Assembly: GCA_016928395.1 (NCBI GenBank)
Contig: JAFGKV010000147.1
Span: forward strand, 18,977-82,976
Reading direction: 5' to 3'
Origin: Candidatus Fermentibacterota bacterium
GTDB lineage: Bacteria; JAFGKV01
DNA: 64,000 bases
Positions 35,470-46,000 of the stretch are shown piece by piece. The first letter of the stretch is position 1; every line of letters starts with the position of its first letter. The notes beneath the pieces were generated by a model. It saw nothing but the letters and a program-made list of their open reading frames with translations, was not told where the DNA came from and made no database searches. Position numbers and translations under genes: made by a program.

Positions 35470-35699
35470 CAGACGAAATTGCCTCCTTTGAGACAAGTCT
35501 CTCCCGTCTGGAGGATGTCGTCTCGACGCTGGAAAAGGGTGGCGTTACTCTTCAGAGGTCCATGGAGCTGTTCGAGGAGGGCATGCGCCTGATCGAACGC
35601 CTCCAACGGGTCTTGGAGTTCGCCGAGTCAAGGATTGATGAACTTGTTCAGAGCGCCGAAGGAACCCTGGAGACCAGACCTTTCGAAGCCACTCGCTGA
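35436..35699 (+). CDS. xseB: Exodeoxyribonuclease VII small subunit
   Basis: 87 residues. The pattern SFETSLSRLEDVVSTLEKGGVTLQRSMELFEEG (key residues SFE..L..LE..V..LE.G...L..S...FEEG) is diagnostic. It begins inside xseA and ends inside ispA (62-bp overlap), so the three are translationally interlocked. GGAGAA lies upstream of its ATG. Confidence 0.93.
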   Translation: MSGDRVDPVRIADEIASFETSLSRLEDVVSTLEKGGVTLQRSMELFEEGMRLIERLQRVLEFAESRIDELVQSAEGTLETRPFEATR

Positions 35700-36579
35700 G
35701 GTCCAGGCGGAGATCAGCCAGTCCCTTCAATGTTTCATTGCACGGGAAGTCCTAGCCCGCTGGCGGGGATCCGCACGGCTGCTCCCTGCCGTACGGCATG
35801 CATTGGCTGTTCCTGGCAAGCGAGTGCGTCCTTCCTTGATTGTCCTTAGTGCGTATTCCGGCAGCGAGTCTCCCGCAATCGCGGGAGACTCGCTGCTGGC
35901 CATCGCTACCGCTGTGGAGATGGTCCACACCTACTCTCTCATTCACGACGACCTGCCGTGCATGGATGATGATCTCATGCGCCGCGGGATTCCCACGTGC
36001 CACGTCGCCTACGGTATCAGTGATGCTACTTGGGCGGGCTCGGCTCTGCTTATTGAAGCGTTTGTGATACTGGCCCGAGAGTTCTCCGCCTCGGGCTGCC
36101 TTCCAGAGGCAGCCCGGGTCATGGGTGATGCTGCGGGTCTTGAGGGCATGGTTGGCGGCCAGTGGCTTGACACCCAGTTGCCAGGTACGGGCGTCTCGGG
36201 GGATGCGTTCATCGAGGTGCACAGGCGCAAGACTGCGGCGCTGCTCCAGGGCTGTTGTACCCTGGGGGGTTTGGCGGGCGGTGTTGATGAGCCGGCTATC
36301 GTCGCCTTGCGCAGTTTCGGCGAGTGCCTTGGCTTAGCCTTCCAGGCCATTGATGATCTTCTGGATGTGACAGGGAATGAACGAGTGGTTGGCAAGCGCG
36401 TGGGCAAGGACGCCCAGGCCGGAAAGCTCACCGCGACGGCCACCTTGGGAGTCGAGGGCGCGCGCCGCTATGTCGACGAACTCATCGATCTAGCGATGTC
36501 TGCTCTCGCTTCGTTGGAGGGACCGGCGGTGCCGCGCCTCCGCGACCTCGCATTTCATCTGGGTCACCGGGTTCTCTAG
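35638..36579 (+). CDS. ispA: Polyprenyl synthetase (farnesyl/geranylgeranyl diphosphate synthase)
   Basis: 313 residues. First aspartate-rich motif DDLPCMDDD and second DDLLD mark the substrate sites; PGKRVRPSL and VGGQWLD are also typical of the IspA branch. It condenses IPP with allylic diphosphates to give farnesyl or longer precursors for quinones and undecaprenyl phosphate. ATG 35638 is preceded by AAGGA. It is encoded between exonuclease VII and dxs; the stop base overlaps the dxs GTG. The chain length is not determined by what I can see. Confidence 0.92.
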   Translation: MNLFRAPKEPWRPDLSKPLAEVQAEISQSLQCFIAREVLARWRGSARLLPAVRHALAVPGKRVRPSLIVLSAYSGSESPAIAGDSLLAIATAVEMVHTYSLIHDDLPCMDDDLMRRGIPTCHVAYGISDATWAGSALLIEAFVILAREFSASGCLPEAARVMGDAAGLEGMVGGQWLDTQLPGTGVSGDAFIEVHRRKTAALLQGCCTLGGLAGGVDEPAIVALRSFGECLGLAFQAIDDLLDVTGNERVVGKRVGKDAQAGKLTATATLGVEGARRYVDELIDLAMSALASLEGPAVPRLRDLAFHLGHRVL

Positions 36580-38480
36580 TGGCGCACGATACTCCCGGTC
36601 CCTCACCGCATCGGCTGCTTTCCCGCATTGATTCTCCGGCCGACCTGAAGGGGTTGCCCCTACCCGATCTTCATGCTCTTGCGGAGGAGATCCGGAGTTT
36701 CGTCATCGACGGCGTCTGTCATAGCGGCGGCCATCTCGGCCCGAGCTTGGGGGTCGTGGAGTTGACCATTGCCCTGGAGTACGTGTATGATTTCACTCGG
36801 GATCGGCTGGTGTGGGATGTCGGGCATCAGTGCTATCCCCACAAGATCCTGACCGGCCGCCGTGATCGATTCTCGACTCTGCGCCAGTTCGGCGGGGTGA
36901 GCGGGTTCCCCAAGAGAGAGGAATCCCTCTATGACCATTTCGGTACGGGACATGCGGGAACCTCGGTTTCGGCCGCCCTGGGAATGGCTGTGGCCAGAGA
37001 CGCATCCGGTGATGACTATTCAGTACTTGCCGTATTGGGCGACGGGGCTGCCTCGGCGGGTATGATCTTCGAGGCCCTGAATCATGCGGGCGACGTGGGA
37101 ACCGGCCTCACCGTGGTTCTGAACGACAATGCGTGGTCGATCTCGAAGAGCGTGGGGGGCATGGCGGAGTACCTCAATCGCTTGATCACCACGCCGGCCT
37201 ACAACAAGCTCCGTAGTGAGTTGTGGCGCATCACCGGCCTGCTTCCCTCTGATTCCAAGACGCGCGCCCGCAAGATGGCGCATCTCTTCCAGGAGAGCGT
37301 CAAGAATCTCCTGGTGCCCGGGACCATGTTCGAGGAGTTGGGCTTCCGATACATCGGTCCTGTGAATGGTCACAGTCTTGCTACCTTGATTCGAACGTTC
37401 AAGTATGTACGCTCGCTGCCCGGCCCTGTGTTGGTGCATGTAGTGACGCAGAAGGGCAAGGGGTACGCCCCAGCGGAATCCGACGGTCAGAAGCTACATG
37501 GCGTCGGGCCATTCGACAGGGAGAAGGGGCCTCCGCCTGACTCGGGTGGCATGACCTTCACCAAGGTGTTCGGCGCCACCTTGGTGGAACTGGCCCGGCA
37601 TGATTCCAGGATAGTTGCCATCACGGCCGCTATGCCCAGCGGTACCGGCCTCGACCTTTTCGGCCAGGAGTATCCGAGTCGCTTCTTCGATGTGGGCATT
37701 GCGGAGCAGCACGCGGTCACTCTCGCGGCGGGCATGGCTACGGGCGGCCTCAGACCCGTGGTGGCCATCTACTCCACCTTCATGCAGCGGGCATACGATC
37801 AGGTTGTCCACGATGTGTGTCTGCAGAATCTCCCGGTGGTGCTCGCCATGGATCGGGGAGGTTTAGTCGGGGAGGACGGCCCCACACATCACGGTGTGTT
37901 TGACTTGAGTTACCTTCGGCCGATTCCCAACTTGGTGATTGTCGCACCGTCTGATGAGGCTGAGTTGCAGCGGGCACTGGTCTTCGCCCTTGAACATGAC
38001 GGACCAGTGGCACTTAGGTATCCCCGGGGCAAAGGACCAGGCATCGCTCTGGCAAAACACCCTCGCCCCCTGGAGTTGGGTCAGGCGCGCATGCTGCGGC
38101 GGGGCGGCGACGTGGCCTTCATCGGTGTCGGCCCGATCGTGTATGACACTCTGGAAGCTGCCGGGATTCTCAGCGATCGTGGCATCCAGGCCTGTGTGCT
38201 AGACTGCCGTTTCGTGAAACCACTGGATGAAGCCGCCGTGATATCCGCTGCGGCCGGCGTGAAACTCATCGTTACGGTGGAGGACAATGCGCTGTCGGGA
38301 GGTTTCGGCGGCGCCATCGCTGAGCTGTTCATGAATCGCCCCGGGCACGCGCCCATCGTGCGCATTGGTGTGCCGGACTCGTTCGTTCCCCATGGTGCGC
38401 TGCCCATCCTCAGGGAGAGGCTGGGTATGATTCCCCAACGCATGGCCTCCACCGTAGAGGACGCTCTTGCCGCCCGCTGA
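36579..38480 (+). CDS. dxs: 1-deoxy-D-xylulose-5-phosphate synthase
   Basis: 633 residues. First enzyme of the MEP isoprenoid pathway, using thiamine diphosphate to join pyruvate and glyceraldehyde 3-phosphate. Visible motifs are CHSGGHLGPSLGVVEL, the ThDP signature GDGAASAGMIFEALNHAG..NDN, and the second half FDVGIAEQHAVTLAAGMA plus DRGGLVGEDGPTHHG. The start is the GTG at 36579, overlapping ispA; the end overlaps nadK by 14 bp. The isoprenoid genes ispA-dxs are cotranscribed with nadK. Confidence 0.97.
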   Translation: MAHDTPGPSPHRLLSRIDSPADLKGLPLPDLHALAEEIRSFVIDGVCHSGGHLGPSLGVVELTIALEYVYDFTRDRLVWDVGHQCYPHKILTGRRDRFSTLRQFGGVSGFPKREESLYDHFGTGHAGTSVSAALGMAVARDASGDDYSVLAVLGDGAASAGMIFEALNHAGDVGTGLTVVLNDNAWSISKSVGGMAEYLNRLITTPAYNKLRSELWRITGLLPSDSKTRARKMAHLFQESVKNLLVPGTMFEELGFRYIGPVNGHSLATLIRTFKYVRSLPGPVLVHVVTQKGKGYAPAESDGQKLHGVGPFDREKGPPPDSGGMTFTKVFGATLVELARHDSRIVAITAAMPSGTGLDLFGQEYPSRFFDVGIAEQHAVTLAAGMATGGLRPVVAIYSTFMQRAYDQVVHDVCLQNLPVVLAMDRGGLVGEDGPTHHGVFDLSYLRPIPNLVIVAPSDEAELQRALVFALEHDGPVALRYPRGKGPGIALAKHPRPLELGQARMLRRGGDVAFIGVGPIVYDTLEAAGILSDRGIQACVLDCRFVKPLDEAAVISAAAGVKLIVTVEDNALSGGFGGAIAELFMNRPGHAPIVRIGVPDSFVPHGALPILRERLGMIPQRMASTVEDALAAR

Positions 38481-39333
38481 CCGTCTGGGTCTTGTCGTCA
38501 ACCTTGCGCGACCGAACGCGGTGATCTTGGTAGATCGTGTTCGGATGTGGGCCGCACGGCGGGGTGTCACGCTCCTGTTTGGCGACATGGGATTCGGATG
38601 TCCGCCGGGCGAGGAAGCGACGACGTCACTGGCGGAGATGGGGGGAAAGTGTGCCGCGGTCGTCGTCCTCGGTGGGGATGGCACCATTCTCCGCGCGGCC
38701 CCCCTCGTTGCGCCGGCAGGAATTCCGTTGGTGGCGGTGAATACCGGCAAGTTCGGCTTCCTGGCGACCGCGGAGAGCCATGAGATGGAGGAGTTGCTGG
38801 ATGACCTTCTTGCTGGGGCTCTGCGGGAGGAGGAACGGTCGCTTCTATGGGCCACGTGCGACACGGGTCCTCGCCAGGCTCTGGCGCTGAACGATATCGT
38901 GCTCCACCGGATGGAAGCAGCCCGCGTCGTCGAGTACGAAGTGCGAATCGGCGACGCGTTGGTCAGTAGATTCGCAGCCGACGGCGTCTGCATCGCCACC
39001 CCCACCGGCTCTACCGCCTACAGTCTCTCCGCGGGAGGGCCCGTGTTGCAGCCCACCGTGGAGGCTGTGATCATCACGCCGTTGTGTGCACATACGCTGG
39101 CAATGCGGTCGATGGTGGTGTCTGACCATGAAGTCGTCCGGCTTCGCGTTGTCTCCACCGACGTAGCCGTTCACCTCTTGGTCGACGGGCAGGTCCAAGG
39201 CGTTCTCCGCCAGGGGCAGGAGGTGGTGGTGGAGCACGCGCCTCACGTGCTTCGTCTTCTCCAGCGCAGCCATCGAACGTTCTATGTTCTGCTTCGCCAG
39301 AAGCTCGGGTGGGCGGGGACTGCGGGGGAGTAG
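38467..39333 (+). CDS. nadK: NAD kinase
   Basis: 288 residues. Phosphorylates NAD to NADP. The GGDGTILRAAP motif and the second block DGVCIATPTGSTAYSLSAGGP, together with AALNDIVL-like (LALNDIVLHR), are diagnostic. The start is a TTG at 38467 inside the 3' end of dxs (14-bp overlap), the only in-frame option that keeps the N-terminal strand. recN follows with no gap. Confidence 0.94.
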   Translation: MPPADRLGLVVNLARPNAVILVDRVRMWAARRGVTLLFGDMGFGCPPGEEATTSLAEMGGKCAAVVVLGGDGTILRAAPLVAPAGIPLVAVNTGKFGFLATAESHEMEELLDDLLAGALREEERSLLWATCDTGPRQALALNDIVLHRMEAARVVEYEVRIGDALVSRFAADGVCIATPTGSTAYSLSAGGPVLQPTVEAVIITPLCAHTLAMRSMVVSDHEVVRLRVVSTDVAVHLLVDGQVQGVLRQGQEVVVEHAPHVLRLLQRSHRTFYVLLRQKLGWAGTAGE

Positions 39334-41025
39334 ATGCTCTGCATGCTCCGTATCGCCAATTTCAGGGTGGTCGAGCACCTCCTCTTCTCTCCCGGAGACG
39401 GGTTGAGTGCAGTCACGGGGGAGACTGGCGCCGGCAAATCGGTGCTGGTGGGTGCCCTGGAGGCTGCTTTGGGGCACACGATGGAGGCCGACGATGTCCG
39501 CGCTCCGGCCGACACCGCGACAGTGGTGGCGGAGTTTTCGATTGGGCAGTCCAGCCCCGCGTGGAACAGAATTCACGATCTTGTTCCAGAGTGGAGCGGG
39601 CCCACTCTCCAGATCGAGCGGCGGGTGCATCCGGGCGGCAGGAGTTCGTGCCGGGTCGATGGCCGCGTCGTGAGCCGGGAGACACTCATGGCCATCGGAG
39701 ATTGGCTGGTGGACATTCATGGTCAGCATGGTCACCAGCTGCTCCTCTCCGAGGCGGCTCAACTGGAGGTACTTGATGGATTCGGAGGGCTGCTCGACGG
39801 ACGGAACGCTCTTGCCGATGTCTACCGCCAGTGGATGGAACTCAAACGTCGCGTGCGGGAGGCACGGGAAGCCGTGGAACATGCCCAGCAGGAAGCTGAC
39901 CGGCGTCTGTTTGAACTCAATGAACTACGCACGGCTCACCTTATCCCCGGCGAACGGGAGGGGCTGGAGCGCGAACTCCGGCTGCTAGCCACCGCCGAAC
40001 AGTGGAAGACCGCCAGCATGCGGGCTCGCGAGACGCTTCTGGAGGATGATGACGCCATCATCGGACGGATCATCCGTGTTGCTCGCACCCTGGAGGAACT
40101 GAGCGACCAGTTCGATGACCTCAAGCGAGCTTTGGCGGGAGCGGAACGCTGCGTGGTGGAACTCCAGGATCTTGCCGATGTGCTTCGTGCAATCGACTCA
40201 CGATTGGAGACGAATCCACAACGGCAGGAGGAAGTCGAGGAGCGATTGGGGTTGCTCGTTCGGCTGGAGAAGAAACACGGCCTGAGTCATCAAGGACTTC
40301 TGGATCTTCGTGCTCGGCTGGAGAACGAGGCGGCCGCGAGTATGGACGCTCGGGCTGAGTTGATGCGGGCCGAGAGCCTGCTGGAGGAGACCCGCACCGA
40401 GTTGGAGGAGCGGGCCACCCGGCTTAGCACGGCGCGGATGCAGGCTGCCGAGCGTCTGGCGCCTTTGGTAGAGGCTGAGTTTGCCGAGGTGGGACTTGAA
40501 CGGGCTCGCTTCGCAGTGCGGCTGGAGCCTCAGCCGGTGAAAGACGGGTTCTCCGGCGATGCGAGGGGTAAGGAGCGGGCGGTGTTTCTCTTCTCCGCTT
40601 CACCGGGTGAGGAGGCGAAAGAACTGGCGCGGGTGGCCAGCGGCGGTGAGCTTTCCAGGATTATGCTCGCGCTCAAGTCTGTGTTAGGGGGGGTAGACCC
40701 TGTCGACACCATGGTGTTCGACGAGATTGACACCGGCGTTGGAGGGGGCCTCGCACGGGTCGTGGGACACCGTTTGAAGACACTGGCTCATGACCGGCAG
40801 GTACTCTGCGTTACACATCTTGCGCCTGTGGCAGGCATGGCGGATCATCATTTCGTCGTGGAGAAGGGTGCCAGTGATCGTATCACCGTCGGGATCACAG
40901 AAGTCAGTGGCGAAGGGCGCATCCTCGAGATTGCCCGGATGCTCGGTGGCCTTCCCATCACAGAGGAGGCCCGTCGGCACGCACAGGTAATGGTTGAGGG
41001 GGGAGTCGAAGGAGACGACACATGA
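39334..41025 (+). CDS. recN: DNA repair protein RecN
   Basis: 563-residue SMC-like ATPase for double-strand break repair. The N-terminal Walker A is TGETGAGKS; a long coiled coil with the zinc-free hinge follows (about 150-370); the C-terminal half has the ABC signature ARVASGGELSRIMLALK and Walker B TMVFDEIDTGVGG. Length is standard. It begins right after nadK with GGGGGAG upstream and overlaps the next gene by ATGA. Confidence 0.96.
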   Translation: MLCMLRIANFRVVEHLLFSPGDGLSAVTGETGAGKSVLVGALEAALGHTMEADDVRAPADTATVVAEFSIGQSSPAWNRIHDLVPEWSGPTLQIERRVHPGGRSSCRVDGRVVSRETLMAIGDWLVDIHGQHGHQLLLSEAAQLEVLDGFGGLLDGRNALADVYRQWMELKRRVREAREAVEHAQQEADRRLFELNELRTAHLIPGEREGLERELRLLATAEQWKTASMRARETLLEDDDAIIGRIIRVARTLEELSDQFDDLKRALAGAERCVVELQDLADVLRAIDSRLETNPQRQEEVEERLGLLVRLEKKHGLSHQGLLDLRARLENEAAASMDARAELMRAESLLEETRTELEERATRLSTARMQAAERLAPLVEAEFAEVGLERARFAVRLEPQPVKDGFSGDARGKERAVFLFSASPGEEAKELARVASGGELSRIMLALKSVLGGVDPVDTMVFDEIDTGVGGGLARVVGHRLKTLAHDRQVLCVTHLAPVAGMADHHFVVEKGASDRITVGITEVSGEGRILEIARMLGGLPITEEARRHAQVMVEGGVEGDDT

Positions 41026-42107
41026 AGGTGCTCAGGTATGACTACCGCGACATGTTCGGCGCTGCCTCTCTTGGACTACGGGTTCGGAAGTGGCTCGTGG
41101 CACTGCCGGGGATGCTCGTGGCCGTGCTGTGGTGGGCAGTAATGGCCTGGATGGCCCTCCTGGTGCGTGGAGTCTCACCGGCTCTGGTATGGAATGCGTA
41201 TGGACCAGTGCCGTGGCCATCTCGCGGGAGCCTTGACGGTACCCTTTCCCCTATCCTCTGGGGCTTGGCCATCGCGGGGTCGGCAGTGGCGTGGCTACTG
41301 GCGTGCTCCGCTGTGAGCAGGGTCACGTACCATCAGCTCAAGGGCAATGACTTCTACAGCTTCTTTGAAGCGTGGCGATTCGCATTGCGCAAGTGGAAGG
41401 CTGTGGTCCTTCCGGGCTTGATCCTCGGCGTGGGTGGGGGCATTCTAGCACTTTCCCTGGTCGCGCTTTCGCTGCTGGGCGGCTTGTGGCTCCCCATTGC
41501 GGGCATTTTCTTCCCTCTCGGTCTACTGGCGGCGTCCGCTCTCCTCTATCTCTTCATGGTTTCCTGTACAGGTCTCTGCATGGGGCCCGCCGTCGTCGCT
41601 TCCAGCGGCAGTGAAGCCCTCGAGACTGCATTCGAGCTGTTCAGCATCCAGAGCGGCCAGGGAAAGCGGGCGTGGTTGTATTCGACCCTCAATCTCGCGA
41701 TTGCAGCGGTACACACCGTCGCCCTTGGCGTCTTTCTGGGAATCGGATCGCTCCTGACCTCGTGGGTATTCGACATGGGCCGCGCCGGAGCTATTGGTCG
41801 GCTGCTTCGGGCATCCTTGGCATGGGCGCCCCGGGTTGCGCACGCAGTCAATGGTGTTCCGGGCGCATTGGATTCTCTTTTCTTGGGTGTCAGCGGAGGA
41901 GTGGCATCCCCTTATCGTGCGTATCTGAGTAACCAGCCGGCAAGCATCATCGGCGGGGTTGCTCTGGCCGTTTTGTTCCTGGCAATCTTCCTGCTTCTTC
42001 TTGCCCAATTCACGGCCACGTTCGCCACCGGGCAGACGACTGCCTACGTGGTACTCCGGCAGCTCAAGGATGAGCAGAATCTCCTCGAGGAAGACCTGGG
42101 GGAGTAA
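41022..42107 (+). CDS. Polytopic membrane protein of unknown function
   Basis: 361 residues with about six hydrophobic helices (for example around 27-50, 75-97, 128-155, 160-185, 215-240 and 307-335), a glycine-rich profile and a charged C-terminal tail ending EDLGE. No catalytic motif, lipobox or transporter signature is visible; the layout resembles DUF-type integral proteins with a FAAA-like interior, but I do not recognise the family. It overlaps recN by 4 bp (ATGA), so it belongs to that operon. Confidence 0.8.
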   Translation: MKVLRYDYRDMFGAASLGLRVRKWLVALPGMLVAVLWWAVMAWMALLVRGVSPALVWNAYGPVPWPSRGSLDGTLSPILWGLAIAGSAVAWLLACSAVSRVTYHQLKGNDFYSFFEAWRFALRKWKAVVLPGLILGVGGGILALSLVALSLLGGLWLPIAGIFFPLGLLAASALLYLFMVSCTGLCMGPAVVASSGSEALETAFELFSIQSGQGKRAWLYSTLNLAIAAVHTVALGVFLGIGSLLTSWVFDMGRAGAIGRLLRASLAWAPRVAHAVNGVPGALDSLFLGVSGGVASPYRAYLSNQPASIIGGVALAVLFLAIFLLLLAQFTATFATGQTTAYVVLRQLKDEQNLLEEDLGE

Positions 42108-42143
42108 CGGGTCAACGGAAGCATCACGATCTTGCGTTTTCCC

Positions 42144-42614
42144 ATGCGGTACCTCGTCGACGGCTCAAATGTTCTTGGCAGCAGGGGCGAGCTCAACACT
42201 CCAGGGGCCCCTGATAGACTTCTCTGGGCTATCGAACGGTTCTGCAAGCGCGGACGGTCCACGGCCCTGGTCATCTTCGACGGCATGGAAGGCCGATCTC
42301 CCGGGGGCGAGTTCAGTATTGGTGAACGGGTTCGGGCCCGTGTTGCTTCGGCCATCGGAACGGCGGATCGCGCCGATCGTGAGATCATCGCGAAGATCCC
42401 ACCTCATGGCGCGGAAGGTACCATCGTGGTGACAAGTGACGCCGCCCTCGCCGCTGCCGCGCGGTGCCGGATGGCGCAGGTTGTGGATTCCGTGTCTTTT
42501 GTTCGCCAGGTCGAGGCGACTGGCGCCAGGGTCCGTGACGAGAAGGAAGCGGCCGCCGCAGGCGTCGATAATGCAGAGCTGCTGCGGCTGTGGAGAGGCA
42601 ACGACAGTGTCTGA
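42144..42614 (+). CDS. NYN-domain (YacP/DUF901-like) predicted ribonuclease
   Basis: About 156 residues. The N-terminal RYLVDGSNVLGSRGEL carries the acidic Asp of the PIN-like NYN fold, with a second acidic cluster at DRADREI and the strand TIVVTSDAAL before the last Asp. B. subtilis YacP (Rae1) of this family cleaves mRNA in the ribosome. ATG 42144 gives the family N-terminus; a TTG at 42132 adds four residues. It overlaps the next gene by eight bases. Confidence 0.83.
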   Translation: MRYLVDGSNVLGSRGELNTPGAPDRLLWAIERFCKRGRSTALVIFDGMEGRSPGGEFSIGERVRARVASAIGTADRADREIIAKIPPHGAEGTIVVTSDAALAAAARCRMAQVVDSVSFVRQVEATGARVRDEKEAAAAGVDNAELLRLWRGNDSV

Positions 42615-43098
42615 TGCTCCTCCTGGTAGAATGGTGTCTGTCGCGGCGTGCGAAGGATGGATCACCATGGTGGTGCCTGCGTCCACTACGGCGGTTCGCA
42701 TCGTTGCGGCTGCAGTCAGAGGCATGGCCGAGACCGTCCTTGCGCCGGAGGACGCGGATCACGTGGAAGTCGTGACGGCAGAGGTTGGCAACAATATCGT
42801 AACCCATGGACTCGGCGCGGGCGAGGCTTGCTGCCACGGCGAATCCTTTCTGCTCTCAATCATGGTCAATCCCCAATGCGTCACGATGGAGTTTGTTGAT
42901 GATGGCCCTCCCTTCGATCCTGTCTCGGCCTTGCCGGGCACTCCCGAGGAGAGCGTGGCACGGGGTGGAGGGGGACTCGGGCTCTACATCATGCGGCGCA
43001 TAATGGATGAACTGTCCTATCGACGAGTCGGCGGGAGCAATGTATTCCGTTTGGTGAAGCGGGGGACGGCCCGGGTCTCAGAGGAAGATGCCCAGTGA
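42607..43098 (+). CDS. RsbW-like anti-sigma serine/threonine kinase (GHKL ATPase)
   Basis: 163 residues. A stand-alone HATPase_c module: N-box EVVTAEVGNNIVTHG, G1 box VDDGPPFDP, G2 GGGGLGLYIMRRIMDEL. Such proteins (RsbW/SpoIIAB type) bind a sigma factor or phosphorylate an anti-anti-sigma STAS protein. No STAS or PP2C gene is adjacent. GTG 42607 has GAGG at good spacing and overlaps the NYN stop; ATG 42631 is an alternative. The hybrid kinase starts within its 3' end, suggesting a joint signalling unit. Confidence 0.85.
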   Translation: MSDAPPGRMVSVAACEGWITMVVPASTTAVRIVAAAVRGMAETVLAPEDADHVEVVTAEVGNNIVTHGLGAGEACCHGESFLLSIMVNPQCVTMEFVDDGPPFDPVSALPGTPEESVARGGGGLGLYIMRRIMDELSYRRVGGSNVFRLVKRGTARVSEEDAQ

Positions 43099-46000
43099 AG
43101 AACGACCATCGCGACCAGACTGTTCGCGCGTCGTTCATAAGGTATCAAAGGGGGCCTCGGTGACATTCCATGAGGAATCGGGATTGATCACTCAGGGTAT
43201 AGGCAACAAAGCAGGGCAGGAGGCGGGAGTGTCCGGGGCTTCCTCCGCCGATTCTGCTCTCTTTGAGGCTGGGACTATGTACCAGTCGCTTCACCGGCTC
43301 ATGCGCCTGATGTGCGACAATGTGCCTGATTTGATCTGGGCCAAAGACGCGCAGAAGCGGTACCTCTTCGCGAACAAGGCCATGTGTGAACGCCTGCTCA
43401 ATGCCACCCACATCGACGAACCGAGGGGCAAGACCGACATGTTCTTCGCCCAGCGTGAGAGGGCGGCGCATCCTGACCGACCAGATTGGCACACCTTCGG
43501 AGAGATCTGTCGTGACTCCGATGAGGAAGTCATGCGTTCTGGGAAGCCGGGCAGGTTTGACGAGTACGGGAATGTTCGGGGAGAGCCCCTTTACCTAGAC
43601 GTCTACAAGGCGCCGTTGGTGGATGAGAAGGGACGGTTGCTCGGCACGGTGGGGTGCGGCAGAGTCGTCACGCGGGAAAGGCATCTCGAAGCCGAGCAGA
43701 AGAGTACTGAAGAGGCGCTGAGAGAGTCGCAGCAGATGCTGCGTCTGGTTCTTGATACGATCCCTGTGCGGGTGTTTTGGAAGGACACGTCCCTCAACTA
43801 CTTGGGGTGCAACCGCCCGTTCGCCCAAGATGGAGGGCTGGCGACGCCGCAGGAGATTATCGGCAAGAACGATTACGAATTGGGCTGGTCAGAGCAAGCC
43901 GATCTGTATCGGGCTGATGACAGAAGCGTCATTACTAGGGGTCTTCCGAAACTGAACTACGAGGAACCCCAGACCACGCCGGATGGTGGCCGGATCTGGC
44001 TTTGTACCAGCAAGATTCCGCTTCGGGACAGTTCCGGCGGTGTGCGCGGCGTGCTGGGCACCTACGAAGATGTCACTGAACGGAAACGCCAGGAAATCGT
44101 TGAGCGGGTGGTGTACCGGATTGCCACCGCGGTGCATTCCGTTGACGATCTCGATCAGCTCTTCGAGGCAATTCGCATGAATTTGGGCGAACTGATGCCG
44201 GTGAGCAACATGTATGTCGCCCTCTTCGATACCGAATCGAACACTCTGTCGTTTCCGTATTTTCTGGATCAGGCGATGGATGCGCCGGTGGCCAAACCAC
44301 TAGGCAAGGGTCTGACCGAGTATGTGCTGCGTACTGGGGAACCCCTCCTGGCAACCCCCGAGGTGTTCGATGATCTTGTGGCCCGGGGCGAGGTGGAGTC
44401 TCTGGGCGCGCCGTCGATCGATTGGCTGGGAGTGCCACTGCGTGCGGGCGACAGTGTCGTGGGGGTGCTGGCAGTGCAGACCTATGACCCGACGGTTCGA
44501 TACACGGATTCGGATCGACAGATGCTGGCCTTTGTCTCCGATGAGGTGGCTACCGCCATTGCGCGGAAGCGGCATGAGGAGGAACAGGCCGCTCAGATGG
44601 CACGGATTCGGAGTCAGCAGGCCGCAGTGGTGCGGCTCGCCACGTCGGAGCTGGTCGCCTCCGGTGACTTCGCCGAAGCGGCCAGGGAATTCGCCGAGGT
44701 GGCCGCGCACACGCTCCAGGTCGAGCGGGTCGGTATCTGGCTGGGGAATCCAGACGAGCAGATGCGCTGTGTTGACCTCTATGCACTTTCAGACCAGACG
44801 CACGCAAGCGGCCTGACGCTCGAGGCGTCAAAGCATCCCCGATACTTCGCGGCATTGCTTTCGGACCGGGCCATCGCCGCTGATGAGGCCCTGACCGATC
44901 CTCGCACCAGCGAATTCAGAGAGTCGTATCTGATTCCTCACGGCATCACATCGATGCTGGATGCCCCTATACGCGTCGCTGGACGAGTAAGGGGCATTGT
45001 CTGCTTCGAACATGTCGGCAAGCCTCGGCGGTGGCGTGCAGATGAGGAGCGGTTTGCCGGCGAGATCGCCGACCAGGTGGCGCAGGCTCTGGTGTACCAG
45101 CAGCGGCGGAGGGCCGAGGAAGAGCGCAGGGCACTGGAGAAGAGGGTTCAGCATACCCAGAAGCTGGAGAGCCTTGGCGTACTTGCCGGCGGCATCGCGC
45201 ACGATTTCAACAACATACTCACCGCTATCCTTGGACACGCGGATCTTGCGCTGTTGCGCCTCCCACCGGTCTCCCCGGCTCGCCATGATCTTGAACGCGT
45301 GGTGACTGCCGCCCGGCGTGCGGCAGACATTAGCCGGCAACTCCTCGCCTACTCTGGCAAGGGGCAGTTCGTGTCGCAACGACTTGACCTGAAGCAGGTC
45401 GTGGTCGAGATGGCACACATCCTGAATGTTTCCATCTCCAAGAAGGCATCGCTTCGGTTCTCCTTTGCCACCGAGCTTTCTGCCATACACGCAGACCCTG
45501 GTCAGATTCGTCAGGTCATCATGAACCTCATCATCAATGCCTCAGAGTCCCTCGGAGAAGGAGAGGGAGAGATCATCCTTTCGACCGGTGTGAGATACTG
45601 CGATCGTGAGAGTCTGATGAGCTCCTGGCCGGGGGAGGATCTACCCGAAGGCCACTATGTGTGTGTTGAGGTCGCCGACACAGGGTGCGGTATGGATGAG
45701 GCCACCATGGCACGGCTCTTTGACCCCTTCTTCACCACCAAGTTTGCCGGGCGCGGTCTCGGCCTGGCCGCGGTTCTGGGGATTATCCGAGGCCATGGCG
45801 GCGCCATACAGGTGGAGAGCACGCCAGGCCAGGGTTCTTTGTTCCGGGTGCTGTTCCCTCCGGCTTCGGAGGCGGTTGTGTGTGAGGGTCAGGACCAGAG
45901 CGAGGCGGGGACGGTGCGAGGAGTCGGAACAGTCTTGCTCGTGGATGATGAGGAATCAGTGAGAAGCGTTGGTAAAGAGATGCTTGAGCTCCTGGGTTAC

